Below are positions 21,261 through 31,839 of a stretch of DNA of 64,000 nucleotides, piece by piece. The notes below the pieces were generated by a model. It saw only the letters and a list, made by a program, of their open reading frames with translations. It searched no databases and was not told where the DNA came from. Origin of the DNA: Panaeolus papilionaceus (Eukaryota > Basidiomycota > Agaricomycetes > Agaricales); the NCBI GenBank assembly GCA_015501605.1, contig JADNRZ010000030.1, positions 62,001-126,000 of the forward strand. Reading direction: 5' to 3'. The first letter of the stretch is position 1. Each line of letters opens with the position of its first letter. The translations under genes and the position numbers were made by a program.

Positions 21261-21289
21261 ACACTTCACTGATATAAAGGGTTGCAATA

Positions 21290-22038
21290 AATGGTTTTTG
21301 AGCCAGCAGATGTCTTCTCCAATTTGTCTTCTGCATAGTCACCATCGTTGGCTTTCATATTATGTTGCCGCCGGCGCCGGTATTCGTCCCAATCAGCCCC
21401 AATTGTCGTTCTATTGTTCACAGTCGTCCAGTATCACCATGGTCAACGTTCTCTTGAGTCCTGTTTGTCCCAGCTTTCTGTACCTCGTAGTTCCGTCCCT
21501 CAGCGACGCTGTTGCCGACCTGAACCTCATCTGATCGTCTCGGCATCCCTCTTCTGACCACACCTCTCCGGAACCCACGATCTTGCAACTGAGCGCATCT
21601 TCTTCATTTCACTCACCTTGCACTATTATCATGACGCTCATACGAACTGTCCCTTTTGAAACTCGGCAATAAGATATTTTCAAGTTAAACATCTGAATCC
21701 AATGCTTTTAACTCATCTCCAAACTCTCAAACAGACTCAGAGCGTTCAAATTCGTCAACCTACTTGCAATATTTGACTTCAGCATCAAATACTTAGTGTA
21801 AGTTCACTTCATTTTTTCTAAAACGATCAATCATTCTGATATATTCATCAGGAACACACCGACGTTCTGACAGGTATCATAACACACTAATGGCACATGC
21901 ATGCTGCTGGTCTAATTCTCAGTATTCAAAGACTTGACGATTTGATTTTTTAATATATCTGTGATCTACAAGCTCAAAAACCATTTAATACAAGCCTTTA
22001 TGCCAGTAAAGTGTCGTCGAGGAGTGATTATCTGGTCA
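21290..22038. other. Region without a recognisable gene
   Basis: Short frames on both strands show no domain, family resemblance or consistent splice signals. Confidence 0.4.
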
Positions 22039-22250
22039 TAAATAGGGGTGTGTGACCTCCGGGAAGGGGGTTTTGATGGGTTCCGAGCAAGAGCCGATGA
22101 CATGAGTGCATGAAGCGAAAAAATCCAACCATGCTACGGTTGACGGGAACCGCATGGTTGAACTTTCTTCGCTTTGCACATTCCAGTTGTCGGTTCCTGC
22201 TCGACAATCAATGAGACCCCCTTCATAGGGGTCACACGGCCCTATTTCTA
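22039..22250. mobile_element. Fold-back element, arms of about 95 bp
   Basis: From TAAATAGGGGTGTGTGACC at 22039 to its complement ending at 22250, the two halves are imperfectly complementary through their whole length, meeting at CATGC / GCATGG around a 17-base loop (TACGGTTGACGGGAACC). Single-stranded, it would fold into one long hairpin. A partial single-arm relative lies at 23850-23950. There is no coding capacity. Confidence 0.7.
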
Positions 22251-22289
22251 CCAACACAATGGTCACTCGACTAAAACGTACTTATATTA

Positions 22290-23300
22290 CAGTTAAAATC
22301 CATTTCCTAACCTTCTATGTAATATTTAATTGTACATGCTGAAGTGGGAAGCCAGGAGGAGTCGCCCAATTACCCCGAAACGGGCTCCAAATGAGCGTTA
22401 CGGCTTTGACTGAGTTGAACTGAAGTGAAACACCCACCCAGATGAGTTCGAGGGACACACACTGGCTCAGAATGTCCAATCCTTAGAAAGCAGAAATCCA
22501 AGATGTAAGTGCTGATGTGCGTGTGAGGAGACCTCGGCGAACGGTGAGTGAGAGTGAGAGGATCGGATGGAAAGAGAGAGTTGTTACACGCCCCGTGAAG
22601 GGGAGATGGATGTAAGGTGAACCAAGGCAAAGAGGAGGGAGGAAAACGGCGAAAATAACGAAAAAAAAACTGCCAATAAAGGTGCACAGATGGTGATGAG
22701 CACCGCATCGGTAATCCCTATTTATCTATTTTTCGATCATTTTCCGATTATTTCTGTTCGCATCAGCGCTTCGTTCACGCGTTGCGCACTCTTGCTTTCC
22801 GTAGATTCGAGTATTTTATTTTGATTGCTGTCATTTCCCATAGCATTATATATATCATATACCTGGTTTACAACGAAAACAAGCTATCTTTCTCCCTCGT
22901 ATCTCTTATCTTGTGTTCGTATTTCATCTTTCGTCGTCGATCAGTGTCCATGTACACCCTCGTTAACGGTTATCTCCGTCATATTTGTTGTATTCGTCCT
23001 TCGTATTTGCCCCATTTTACCTCACACTCATGATAGGATCTGTGCTTGCGCAGATCCGTCTTCTTGGTCACGTGGAAGAGACAACACTACGTCGCCCACC
23101 TCGTCTCTCCTTCTTACTATTTCCTTTATCCTCATTCGCCGCGCGACACGCGCTCACTCGTTGCGTAGCCGGTTTTGTTTCCTTTTTGCCCGCCCACCTC
23201 ATCCCCCTTTCTCATCGAATAAACCCCTGACATTATATAAACTCCCCAAACTTCTAATACATTCCACCTTCAATCCCGAATTCCGCTCCTGAACATATCG
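22290..23300. other. Region without a recognisable gene
   Basis: Frames on both strands are Ser/Phe/Pro-rich, AT-skewed and share no motif with known families. No splice-linked coding series was found. Confidence 0.4.
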
Positions 23301-23302
23301 AA

Positions 23303-23445
23303 GACCCCGTAGTAGGGAGTAGTGAGAGAGCCGAGTCCAGCGGGGGCTCATCTGTCCACCGTCCTCGGCTCTCGCACTGGGAGTGGTCGCTCACAACAAC
23401 CCACTCCCACTCCCCCTACTACACTATTCCCCGACTACGGGGTCT
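23303..23445. repeat. Nested hairpins
   Basis: GACCCCGTAGT at 23305 pairs with ACTACGGGGTC near 23435. Inside, AGCCGAG pairs with CTCGGCT and GGGAGTGG with CCACTCCC. The block would form a cruciform-like structure and is probably a small fold-back relic. Confidence 0.5.
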
Positions 23446-23482
23446 CTCTCGCGAAGAACCAAGACCTTTTCTTCCTATCTCC

Positions 23483-23485
<3 letters not shown>

Positions 23486-23517
<32 letters not shown>
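23486..23517 (+). repeat. (TC)16 microsatellite
   Basis: Sixteen uninterrupted TC dinucleotides. Confidence 0.95.
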
Positions 23518-23520
<3 letters not shown>

Positions 23521-23849
23521 CTCATGGAACCAACGAACCGCACAGCTCACTTCCTTTATCATTCCTCTATCTCATCTACCAGTTACACCTTCACCACCAC
23601 TGACCCATTTAAGAAGTCAAACGAAAGTGTCCGAATCTACGAACAGCGACAGCACTCGCTTCAATCCACACATAAAAACCTTCATTGTTGATAAATAGGA
23701 ATTATAGTTGGCCTTTTAAGCGATGGTCAGGGCTTATTACCTTTCATTACTTTATATCATTCAATACTACGATATTATCGCTTCGTTTCAAGCATTTTGT
23801 GGGTGGTGTCGATAGCTGGTGGTTGTCCTCAGAAATCGGATATACATAG

Positions 23850-23950
23850 GGGTATTTTGATGCCATGAAGGACCCCTTGTAGGTGCCGAGCAGGAACCGA
23901 GCGCATAAAGCGAAAAAGTTCAACCTTGCGGTTCCCGTCAACGGTAAAAG
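23850..23950. repeat. Single-arm relic of the 22039 fold-back element
   Basis: Shares the order of words GAGCAGGAACCG, AAGCGAAAAAGTTCAACC and GCGGTTCCCGTCAAC with the right arm and loop of 22039-22250. Confidence 0.5.
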
Positions 23951-24098
23951 GTGGCAGTATATTTCGGAAGAGGATAGAAACTCCAGGTTCGCCGGTCTGA
24001 TGGAGATATTGCAGAGTGCACGCAGGAGGGAGCGAAATGGTCATGGAATTCCTGATTACAGATGGGTCTCAGGACGCAAGCAGTATATCACTGCATGA
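23945..24098 (+). pseudogene. F-box-family 3' relic
   Basis: The frame ending TGA at 24096-24098 carries the family ending: S-A-R-R-R-E-R-N followed by G-I-P-D-Y-R-W-V-S-G-R-K. Only the last 45 residues are left, fused to the fold-back relic upstream. Confidence 0.55.
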
Positions 24099-24379
24099 GA
24101 AGACGACGATACGCTGCGCTGTGCCTCAATTTACCTAAACCGTTCAACATATGCATGTACCCAGACTATCAATTATGATCTTTCTATGGCCTTTTCTCTG
24201 ATAGTAGTGACAATTGATGTATGCATGTACCAGGCCGAGGATTCCCTAGCACTATGAACAGTATACACACATTGCGAACATTAGTACATTCTTGAAGCAT
24301 TGACACGATGTCACTTATATGTGCAACATAATGCTCCCCAACGTCAGCAATACGACGCCCTAACGAGACTATCGCTAAC

Positions 24380-24575
24380 CTTGCTGCTTGGCACCAGCGA
24401 GGAAAGGAAGAGCACACATTGGTGGAAAGAGGATCGCCATCGCCATCGTTGGAGCCGTGGCTGGAGACCGCTAGCAAGAGGCCCAAGATATGTAGTGTCT
24501 TTCGTACTGTCCGGATCAGGCGTTTATAAAGCGCTTTTTTAAGCAACATCCTCCATGACACAGGGGATCAACAAG
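24380..24575 (-). repeat. Relic of unknown gene, copy 2 (pair of 6840-7060)
   Basis: Minus-strand block with the shared peptide pattern K-R-L-I-x-T-V, T-L-H-x-L, H-G-S-N-D, L-S-T-N. The family is not recognised. Confidence 0.4.
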
Positions 24576-24648
24576 AATGCAAAGGTATATTTTTAATACT
24601 CAAGATCGCCTAATCATGATCCCAAACCTCAACATCGCCGCAATCTAC

Positions 24649-25580
24649 CTATTTTCCTTTCTTCTCTTTGGTAGGAGGGATGTACTCAACCCCCTTCTCC
24701 GTAAACTTTGTCTCGCCAAAGATATCCTTTAGCTGGGGATGCTGAGTGATAGTCTCGAAATGACGCATGAGGTAAACAAGTAAGGCACGTGCGTTAGCAG
24801 ATACAGTAGATTCAACGGCTCTCTGAAAAAGTCCAGCAACAAAGAGGTCAGCAAGTGTGATGCGCTCCCCGACGAAGAAAGTGTTGGACTTGAGGTGTGC
24901 GTTGAGTGACTTCAGAGAGCGAAGTTGACGCTCAAGGAGGGTTGTGTGAGTCTATGGTAGATGGTTATAATCCAATTGTAATCATACTTCTGAGAACCTA
25001 GGTCATACCGGCTTGTTGTATGGACCCTGGCCATATACAAGGCGAAGGATGGATGTAGTATGGGCGTCAACCTCGGTGTCGACTAGGTGAACCCACTGGT
25101 CGATATGTGCGTCATCCTCTGATGAATGCCCAAGAAGGCCAGAACTTGGAGCGAGGCTGCATACTATCATGATAAAATAGACACACGAGTCATAACATTT
25201 TTTGTGAGTCGGGAACCCCATTGAACAAAAAATACACAAGGAATCCAGCACTCACTGTAACGCGCAATAGCCACGCCTTCGAAGAGCTTGAAGCCATTTG
25301 CACCCTCCCATGCCGGAATCTTTCCATGAGGGAACTTTGCGAGAAATTCAGGCTTCAGGTTGTCGACATAGTGCTCGTAGGAGCTAGGGAGGTCAATGTG
25401 AACGCCGCCAAGAGCCGCAGCTGACCTGATCTAATATTTTTTGGGGTGTTGGCGCCCGCATGGACAGTCGGTAAAGAACACAAACGATGAGTATCATGAG
25501 TTCAATCATTGTTGGTGTCTACCCACAATTTTACCGGAGCTTTGGTCTGAGACGGTCCAGAGGGTACCCATTGATGCCAT
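24649..25580 (-). CDS. GST-fold protein resembling the N-terminal half of eEF1B-gamma
   Basis: Four exons on the minus strand are in frame from ATG at 25580 (or the in-frame ATG at 25571, M-G-T-L-W, which fits the family better). The N-terminal part holds a thioredoxin-like GST segment (S-S-Y-E-H-Y-V-D-N-L-K-P-E-F, F-P-H-G-K-I-P-A-W-E-G, F-E-G-V-A-I-A-R-Y). The rest is the all-helical GST C-domain (S-G-L-L-G-H, D-Q-W-V-H, T-F-F-V-G-E-R-I-T-L-A-D-L). These are hallmarks of elongation factor 1 gamma. The protein stops at T-K-E-K-K-G-K, about 220 residues, where eEF1B-gamma would enter its linker and EF1G domain. It is therefore either a GST-like paralogue or a truncated eEF1B-gamma; a role in translation is not shown. 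Confidence 0.75.
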
Positions 25581-25829
25581 TACTTGTTGTCTGTCTTGAA
25601 TGAATGAAGAGCGGATGATGGGAAAAGAGAGGATAAGTGACAAGCGATTATCTGTAGGGTTGTCATACTTATCGCTGCAACGAGGTATGAGTCACGAACG
25701 ACTCCGGAGATGTCAAGCTCGAGTTGCCCATCCTTGATATTTATAGAGCGCGGTCGGTTTATTACAGTATTTCGGTGTCTTGATTCAGGTCAGGTGTTGG
25801 ATCCTGTGTGCAAAGGGTAAGAGTTTAAA

Positions 25830-27281
25830 TCGGCTAGTTAGACATATCATGGTAGCTCGCATAAGATATTAATATACATGTAGGTCGGCTGTTGGGATTC
25901 GGCTCAAGAGAACTGGAAGGAGCTACAGGGACCAGCATCAATACAAATATCGATGAATACCACATTTGAATAGGCAAACGAAGAGATGACGCAAATATAC
26001 AAAGTAGGGCCTCGAGCGCATGCACTGGACAGCTTGGGTGGAGTCCTTGCGATGCGCTGCAGTTAGACTATGAAGATGGATACAACACTTTTAGAAAGCG
26101 CTCTGAAAGGGAACATGTATGGATCTCATCATTCTGCACGATAGATGGTATGAGTGCACATCCTTTCTCTTTCAAAGTCTAAGATATCATTAACAATGCC
26201 AACTTTAATTGAAGCTGAGGAATGTATTGAAACTGAAGATGCTAACAACGCGAAGGTTAGGATTACAACGGGGATAATTATTGCAACTAACCGAGTCGTG
26301 CGTCTAGTCAATAGATGGCCGAAAATACCAATTGTGCACTGGTCGAAGCATCCGAATACATAGGGCAAACACTGAGAAAGTCATCTCTTGCTAATGAAGC
26401 AGGGATGGCCTGCAAAACATGCAAGCCCGCAGTCACATCGCAATATATCTGTTGATCTAGGTAGTTCTAGGAATATCCCAAGGCGCCAACAGAAAACCCG
26501 ATAATGTGCCAGCTCTGGAACTCCCGGTATCAGGATCTGCGAGTAGCGGACGTCTTTCAGGAAGAAGCAGTTGTTGGGAACTACGACACGAGGACTCGTT
26601 CCCCACTGACCCAAAGCGAAGTTAAATACAGAATACTCCGTAAAATTTCGACTTCCAGTGGGCTCGTTGAGAAGGTATCGGAATCGATTTTCGCGTTCAG
26701 CCCCGAACTAAAAGTTGGGAACCAATTCGAATGATAAGTCAATGTCATAGAATAGATGTAAAATTCAGTGAAATAACCGCACAAGTTTGTCATGGAGAAG
26801 ACGGCGAAATGAACAAGTAAAATGCTCCTCGTAATCCAAAATGCACAGGTACAGATTTTGTGACAGTTTGTCTAACCACGGTGCTGTCTGACGCGATAAT
26901 CCAAGAAGAATATCTGTGCCATAAGCTTGGAGCAATAATCTGATTGTGAAATAGAATAGCCAAATGTTTAGCACTAATGAACTAGGATTGCAGTCATCCT
27001 GCAGCGTACCTGGGGTTTACTGCCCTCCTGAGGACGATGATCAATGCCTCCTGCAGAAATATAAGCGAGGGAATCGAGAATACGCGCAATAAAAGTTTTC
27101 TGTCATAATGTATCAAATGCTCGAAAAGACTGCGAAGTCCATCAGGCCAAATAATGCCCGTTGAACGGTTTTCTGCTTCAACATGAGTATGCTGAGAGAC
27201 AGTCAGATAAGGTGGTCTCACCGTCGCCATAGCTAATGCAAGGTGCCTTGAACACCCACATGATAAAGTGAAAGAACACAT
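25830..27281 (-). other. Possible multi-exon membrane protein, uncertain
   Basis: Several minus-strand frames in series look protein-like. One reads W-P-D-G-L-R-S-L-F-E-H-L followed by H-Y-D-R-K-L-L-L-R-V-F. A second (26765-26974) has a hydrophobic helix L-F-Y-F-T-I-R-L-L-L-Q and a W-L-D-K-L-S segment. A third (about 26230-26320) has the helix V-A-I-I-I-P-V-V-I-L-T-F-A-L-L-A-S. I could not join them with good splice sites; one needed intron would be under 40 nt. It may be a decayed or mis-segmented integral membrane protein gene. Confidence 0.3.
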
Positions 27282-27351
27282 TAGGGTGCGCTAAATACCG
27301 CTCAATATATGTTCTGACCACTGAAGTAATATGGGACTTTAAAACATCCCC

Positions 27352-29198
27352 CTAGACCCCAGATAAGTGCTGATAGCCGCTTGAGACTCCAAAGAAGACG
27401 CTCACAAATTCCGTGTCAAACATCAACGACACTGACTCGAAGAACGTGAAAATCGACACCTTTTCGAGGAATCGCATCACGGATGCACGGTATGATGAGA
27501 ATAGGAAGTTGCAGAAATCCCCAAGTTCTTTATAAACCTCTGCACTGCACCATTGTTGAAGCTCCACGTTGCGCCTGTTCGGAAGTAGTGCTAAGTGATC
27601 CGTGAATAATTCATGGATGGCGCGAAGATATGATGTCTGTGCTTTATTATTTAACTCTAGACGCAATGAATGGTGCCATCAGCATCAGCTGGTATGATGA
27701 ATTCTATTTACGCACCAGTGCGAAATAGAGTCAAACTGCGCAGCAGAAACCTTGAAACGGATGCCGCAGGGTTAATGTACCAGGATTTCGATCGAGAAGC
27801 GTCGCTCAAAAAATCGTGAAGCGATGAGTGGTGCATCTCAAGCAGGGTGAGGTTTCTTTTCAATGCAGCAATGGACTCCAACTGGTCGAGACAGTGAAAT
27901 AGGTCCTGGCGTGATATGGAGAGAATAGATAGAATCTGGTCGATGGGCATCCAAGACACATCAAGCTGTACTCGATTAAACGCCAAAATGTCTCGAACCA
28001 TTTTATGATCATCAGTGGAATTGAGCACTTGGGTATACAGGGCGTCCATGATAGCTTCTGGCGCATCATCGGGGGTTGGCACTTGTTGGCGATGCAGAAG
28101 TTGTTCCAGTCGCTTGTCAGGCCGATGGTGTTTCGATGCTATGAACCTCATGAAAGTCGCCGCATAAATAAATTGACCCGAGGAGCGACTGACAATGAAT
28201 TCCACAATGTTAAAATCTAGCGGGAGATTACATCCTGGGATCCATACGCTGGCTGGCCATTTTGGTGGAAGCAGATGTCGACTGGGGTGCTCTTCCAAGA
28301 GTCTCAGAAAGCTCTGAGTAACAAAGAAGCGAATATCGTCATTGGGCTTGTACGACGCATCAAGAGTGAATCGGTTTGTGATTTTCTCGTGTCCCTCCAT
28401 GCTGAACCAGCTCTTGATTTGCCTCTCAGGCCGACTGTGGACCAGAATAGCGAATGGGATGACATCCTGGGATCGCGCGAGACGGTGAAGCAGATCAAGG
28501 ACCTTCAGCTGTCTTTCCTCCTTTCCTTCTTCCTCGTCTGCACCACACTCATCTAGGCCGTCGACAATGATCAGGTTGGGAAAGGTGCCAGGGTCAATAT
28601 CGGGGTAGTGAAATCTCATTCTCCGGAGGGGTACCAAGATAAGAATGTGTAGTTGGTAATGTAATGATTGTTGAAGCACAGCAGGATTCTGGCTCAATTG
28701 TTCCGCAATAAAAGGACGAACTAAGGGTACCGATTGCGTGAGTTGGTAAGCAAGAGTCGGTATAAAGCGTGATTCGTCGTTCCTTCCACTGTGCCCCCCG
28801 CCGGAAGATAAAAATACCAAGAAGCTTCTCCTTATGCGATGCACGCTCTGCCATGGATCTCGCCAGCGCCGACTTCCCTGCTCCCATTGGGCCAGTGAGC
28901 CATGTGAACAAACGGCGTGCGTTTCCTGGGGTGTCCAGCCAGTGCTCCAAGCGTGCCAAGATCAATGTGCGAGTTCCAGGGTAGCATTTTGTCTCGTCCA
29001 CCTCGTCAGAGTTGTCGTAGGCTGCGACACATATGTGATCGTGAAGGAGCTGAATTGCTACCAAATAATTATTCCTGGTTCAAGAGCACCAGAATACAAA
29101 GATCACAATAGTCGCTTACCATGTGAGGTATCTGTGACAATATTACTGACATGATAAGTGAGATGGTTAATGAGGATTCTCTTTCCTGTAACAGACAT
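27352..29198 (-). pseudogene. NACHT NTPase gene with one frameshift
   Basis: From ATG at 29198, exon 1 joins through an intron to H-A-I-Q-L-L-H-D-H, then a Walker A loop G-P-M-G-A-G-K-S-A-L-A-R at about 28890. About 100 bases later the frame must shift by one to continue into R-N-D-E-S-R-F-I-P-T-L-A-Y-Q-L and the Walker B-like L-I-I-V-D-G-L-D-E-C near 28555. The break coincides with a C6 run at 28794-28799. Downstream the frame is open through the helical domain (H-S-S-L-H-D-F-L-S-D), and a last exon ends at 27352. The order is that of agaric NACHT proteins, STAND-class NTPases thought to act in self/non-self or stress recognition. No repeat sensor domain is visible. It may be a real pseudogene or carry a single base error. 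Confidence 0.7.
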
Positions 29199-29599
29199 TG
29201 TAGGCTGAAACGGAGTCGTTGCAGAAGAGGAGAGGGATTCAGTGTCCTATTTGGCTTGATATTACCATGCTATTTATGAAACTCTCCATCTGTCCGGGCA
29301 ATGCGCCTATTATTATAAAACACATAGCCCACGTCAAAGTAACGAAAACAAACAAAAAACGTCAACGTTCACTACAATCGCCGCAGAAGTACGGAAAGCA
29401 AGCCACGAAACGCATGACATGCCATCACCGGCCGTTGATGCCAACAAATCATGCACAATGCAGGAATGGGCTGGGCAGCGTGACAGTTTTACTTTTCATA
29501 TTGAAGGCAAGTTATGAGAATTCTTTTTGCAGTGACTGAACCGATGTATATAAGTAATCAAGCTTGTGCATTGCTTGTCCTTTTGCCGACGTTCTCACG

Positions 29600-30386
29600 C
29601 TATTATCCAGTTCAATATCCCCTCGATTTCCTTTGTCTTCTTCGATTTCGTTCTTCCACCCGAGACTCTAAGGGTACACGACCACGACTGGTTTAAGTTC
29701 CTCAAGCCTCTCTATACGACCCCAACTCCATCTAAAGGTGGGCAGATCTTGGTTGAGCGCCACAGACGATATTGGATGAACCATGACATGCAAATCCTGG
29801 CGTTTATGGACTCATTTATTGAATTTTATTCGCGCTCAATTTGAAGATCTTGCTGATCATATGTTCCAATTCGACCTCAACGAATTCGTAGTTGCGTTTC
29901 CATCATTTGGGTCTCTGTCCTCGGATGACCTACGATCTATTGTCAAAGCCTGGCCGGTTGCAAATTCTCCACCTTCACAGTGCGTCCAGCATCACTGTGG
30001 GCATAGACGGACTACACCTTATTGCGTCACATCTCCCCGACCTATTCAATCTCTCCATGTGTCTTGACGCCAGTGTGAAACCCATGAACGACATACTAGG
30101 TCAGCTGGGCGACCACACATTTGTGCTACTCAGCCTCCGATTGGCCAATTTTGCCGATAATTTCACGGAGGCGAGTCAGGTTGCATCTCATGTCGATACT
30201 CTCTTTCCATATATACGAATGTTGTCTGAGCTACATTCGGGTTTCACTAACTCAAATAAAGACGAAAGATCGGTTTTGGTGAGTCTTTTGGATGTTATTC
30301 AGAGTGCACGGAGGAGGGGGCGAAACTTGAAAAGCCAGGACATTCGCTATTTTATTTGGATTTTTGGTGGCAAGGTGCACCTTTGA
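29600..30386 (+). pseudogene. F-box-family gene, C-terminal half, frameshifted
   Basis: The terminal frame (29892-30386) matches the family: L-H-L-H-S-A-S-S, L-P-D-L-F-N-L-S, T-E-A-S-Q-V-A-S-H-V-D, and an ending Q-S-A-R-R-R-G-R. Upstream, F-V-V-A-F-P-S-F-G-S-L-S-S-D-D-L and K-A-W-P are in another frame, so a base was lost near 29965. Further upstream only V-H-D-H-D-W-F-K-F can be guessed; the F-box is not recognisable. It faces the GTPase gene tail to tail, with 131 bases between the stops. Confidence 0.65.
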
Positions 30387-30517
30387 TGTGTGCATGTAGT
30401 TGGTTGCGTGTCCTCTATTTACCACCACAATTCCATTTTTGACCATAATATTATCATTCAAAGTGGCTTGCTGAATGGGATGTAGTTGCAGAGTCAAATG
30501 ATTATATTAAATTGAGA

Positions 30518-31798
30518 TTAGCTCCAAGTGTGCTCTCGATAGAAAGTAACGCAACGTTGAGCAATGGACGGGTTTTTGACGGGTAGGTCTGGTGGCAAAC
30601 CAAAATCTCTCTGGTCTTTCTCTAAGCTCATAAGCAGCTTTTCTGCTTCCGCCTTATCCTGGAGTAGTCTTGATAACAATTCTGCATCAGCTTCTTCCTC
30701 TTGCTCTTCAATGTCGCTGTCAAAGGCCCGTATTCGCTGCTGAAGTGCCGAGATACGGTCCATTAGGTCTTGATACACAGGGATAGCGAATGGGCCGGTT
30801 CTGATGCTCTTTGCTCTGTAGACTCGAAGAGGAGGGTCACGGAAGGATATATTTACCATAAATGCGTTGTCCAGGATACACAACGCGGATTCCTGGGTAT
30901 TTTCGAATTTGAATGGCATATCAGCTGGGGGTCCAAAGGCATCCTGGTTTGAATAAGCGTACAGACCATTGCATCACTTATACGAAGCATACCTTTAGGT
31001 GCTCGCTTTTCAGCTGATCAAACTTTTCCTCTGCATCGCGCAGCTGCTCAGGCCGCCATAGAGTATCCCACATCGTTGTTACTACACCTGTCCACGTACT
31101 CCCACCATGTCTCCCCACGAGCGATTTAACAAGCTCGAGCGTCTTCTTTTGGCTTCCAGCCATCCTTTTATCACTAATGCGGTGAAAATAGAGCATGGTA
31201 TTGATGGTGGATTGTGTAGCTGGACTGTGCAACATAGCCACAGATATCAAGTTCGATCAATGATCAATCCAAAGCACAGTAGAGATAGCCCACATTGTCG
31301 TTTGTATGAAGTCTTGCAACATCCTGATCACTCTGTACACCGACAAGGTGTCGTCTCCGAAGCCAGGGCAATCAATGATGTACATTGGATCAGGATGAAT
31401 TGGTCCGCCGTAAGTGTATTCCACGTTAACGACCTTATAACATGCAACTTCCTGCGTTACAGCCTCGAGAGAGTCCCCAGATATTCCAAGTGCATGCCCT
31501 CCGCTAAGTGCCTCGATAAACTACGAAAAAGGATTGGTAACATGCGCAAAAGGTCATCGCAGAATTGGTTTGATCGACATACACTGCTTTTTCCAGTTCC
31601 CGTCTGCCCCAAAAGTCTGTATCCATCCAACGCCGGATGTCATCCAGCACGGCAGAATGTGATGTTAACCAGGTTTGAATGGCCGCCTGCGACTTTAAGT
31701 ACGTACACAATAACCTTAACATTCCACTTTTTCGGCTCATTGAATCCTTTCCATAATGAAATAGGTCCTGTGATCCTCAAATTTGTGTAAGTCGACAT
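30518..31798 (-). CDS. AIG1-like P-loop GTPase, intact copy
   Basis: Five exons (31798-31707, 31616-31583, 31520-31294, 31224-30993, 30943-30518) sum to 1011 nt and 336 residues with no break. Residues 1-30 lead into the P-loop L-L-G-Q-T-G-T-G-K-S-S, then a short switch region and the G3 motif D-C-P-G-F-G-D. A T-T-M-W-D segment lies where the G4 specificity motif is expected. The last 100 residues form a Glu-rich coiled-coil helix (L-Q-Q-R-I-R-A-F-D-S-D). The order is that of the uncharacterised G-domain proteins common in Agaricomycetes, distantly like AIG1/IRG GTPases. It presumably binds and hydrolyses GTP. The start at 31798 is chosen because its N-terminus aligns residue by residue with the copy at 38523 (M-x-x-Y-x-x-L-x-x-x-G-P-x-S-L). 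Confidence 0.8.
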
Positions 31799-31839
31799 GC
31801 GATAGTAGGGGGTGATGATGATAACAAAAAGCCTGGGGG

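Noticed and set aside
22370..22708. 112-codon minus-strand frame
   Set aside because: Ser/Pro/Phe composition typical of random C/T-rich DNA; no domain or splice-linked partner.
31504..31740. Open frame through the P-loop exon of the GTPase (reading D-F-W-G-R-R-E-L-E-K)
   Set aside because: The alternative frame with two introns yields the P-loop and aligns with the paralogue residue by residue.
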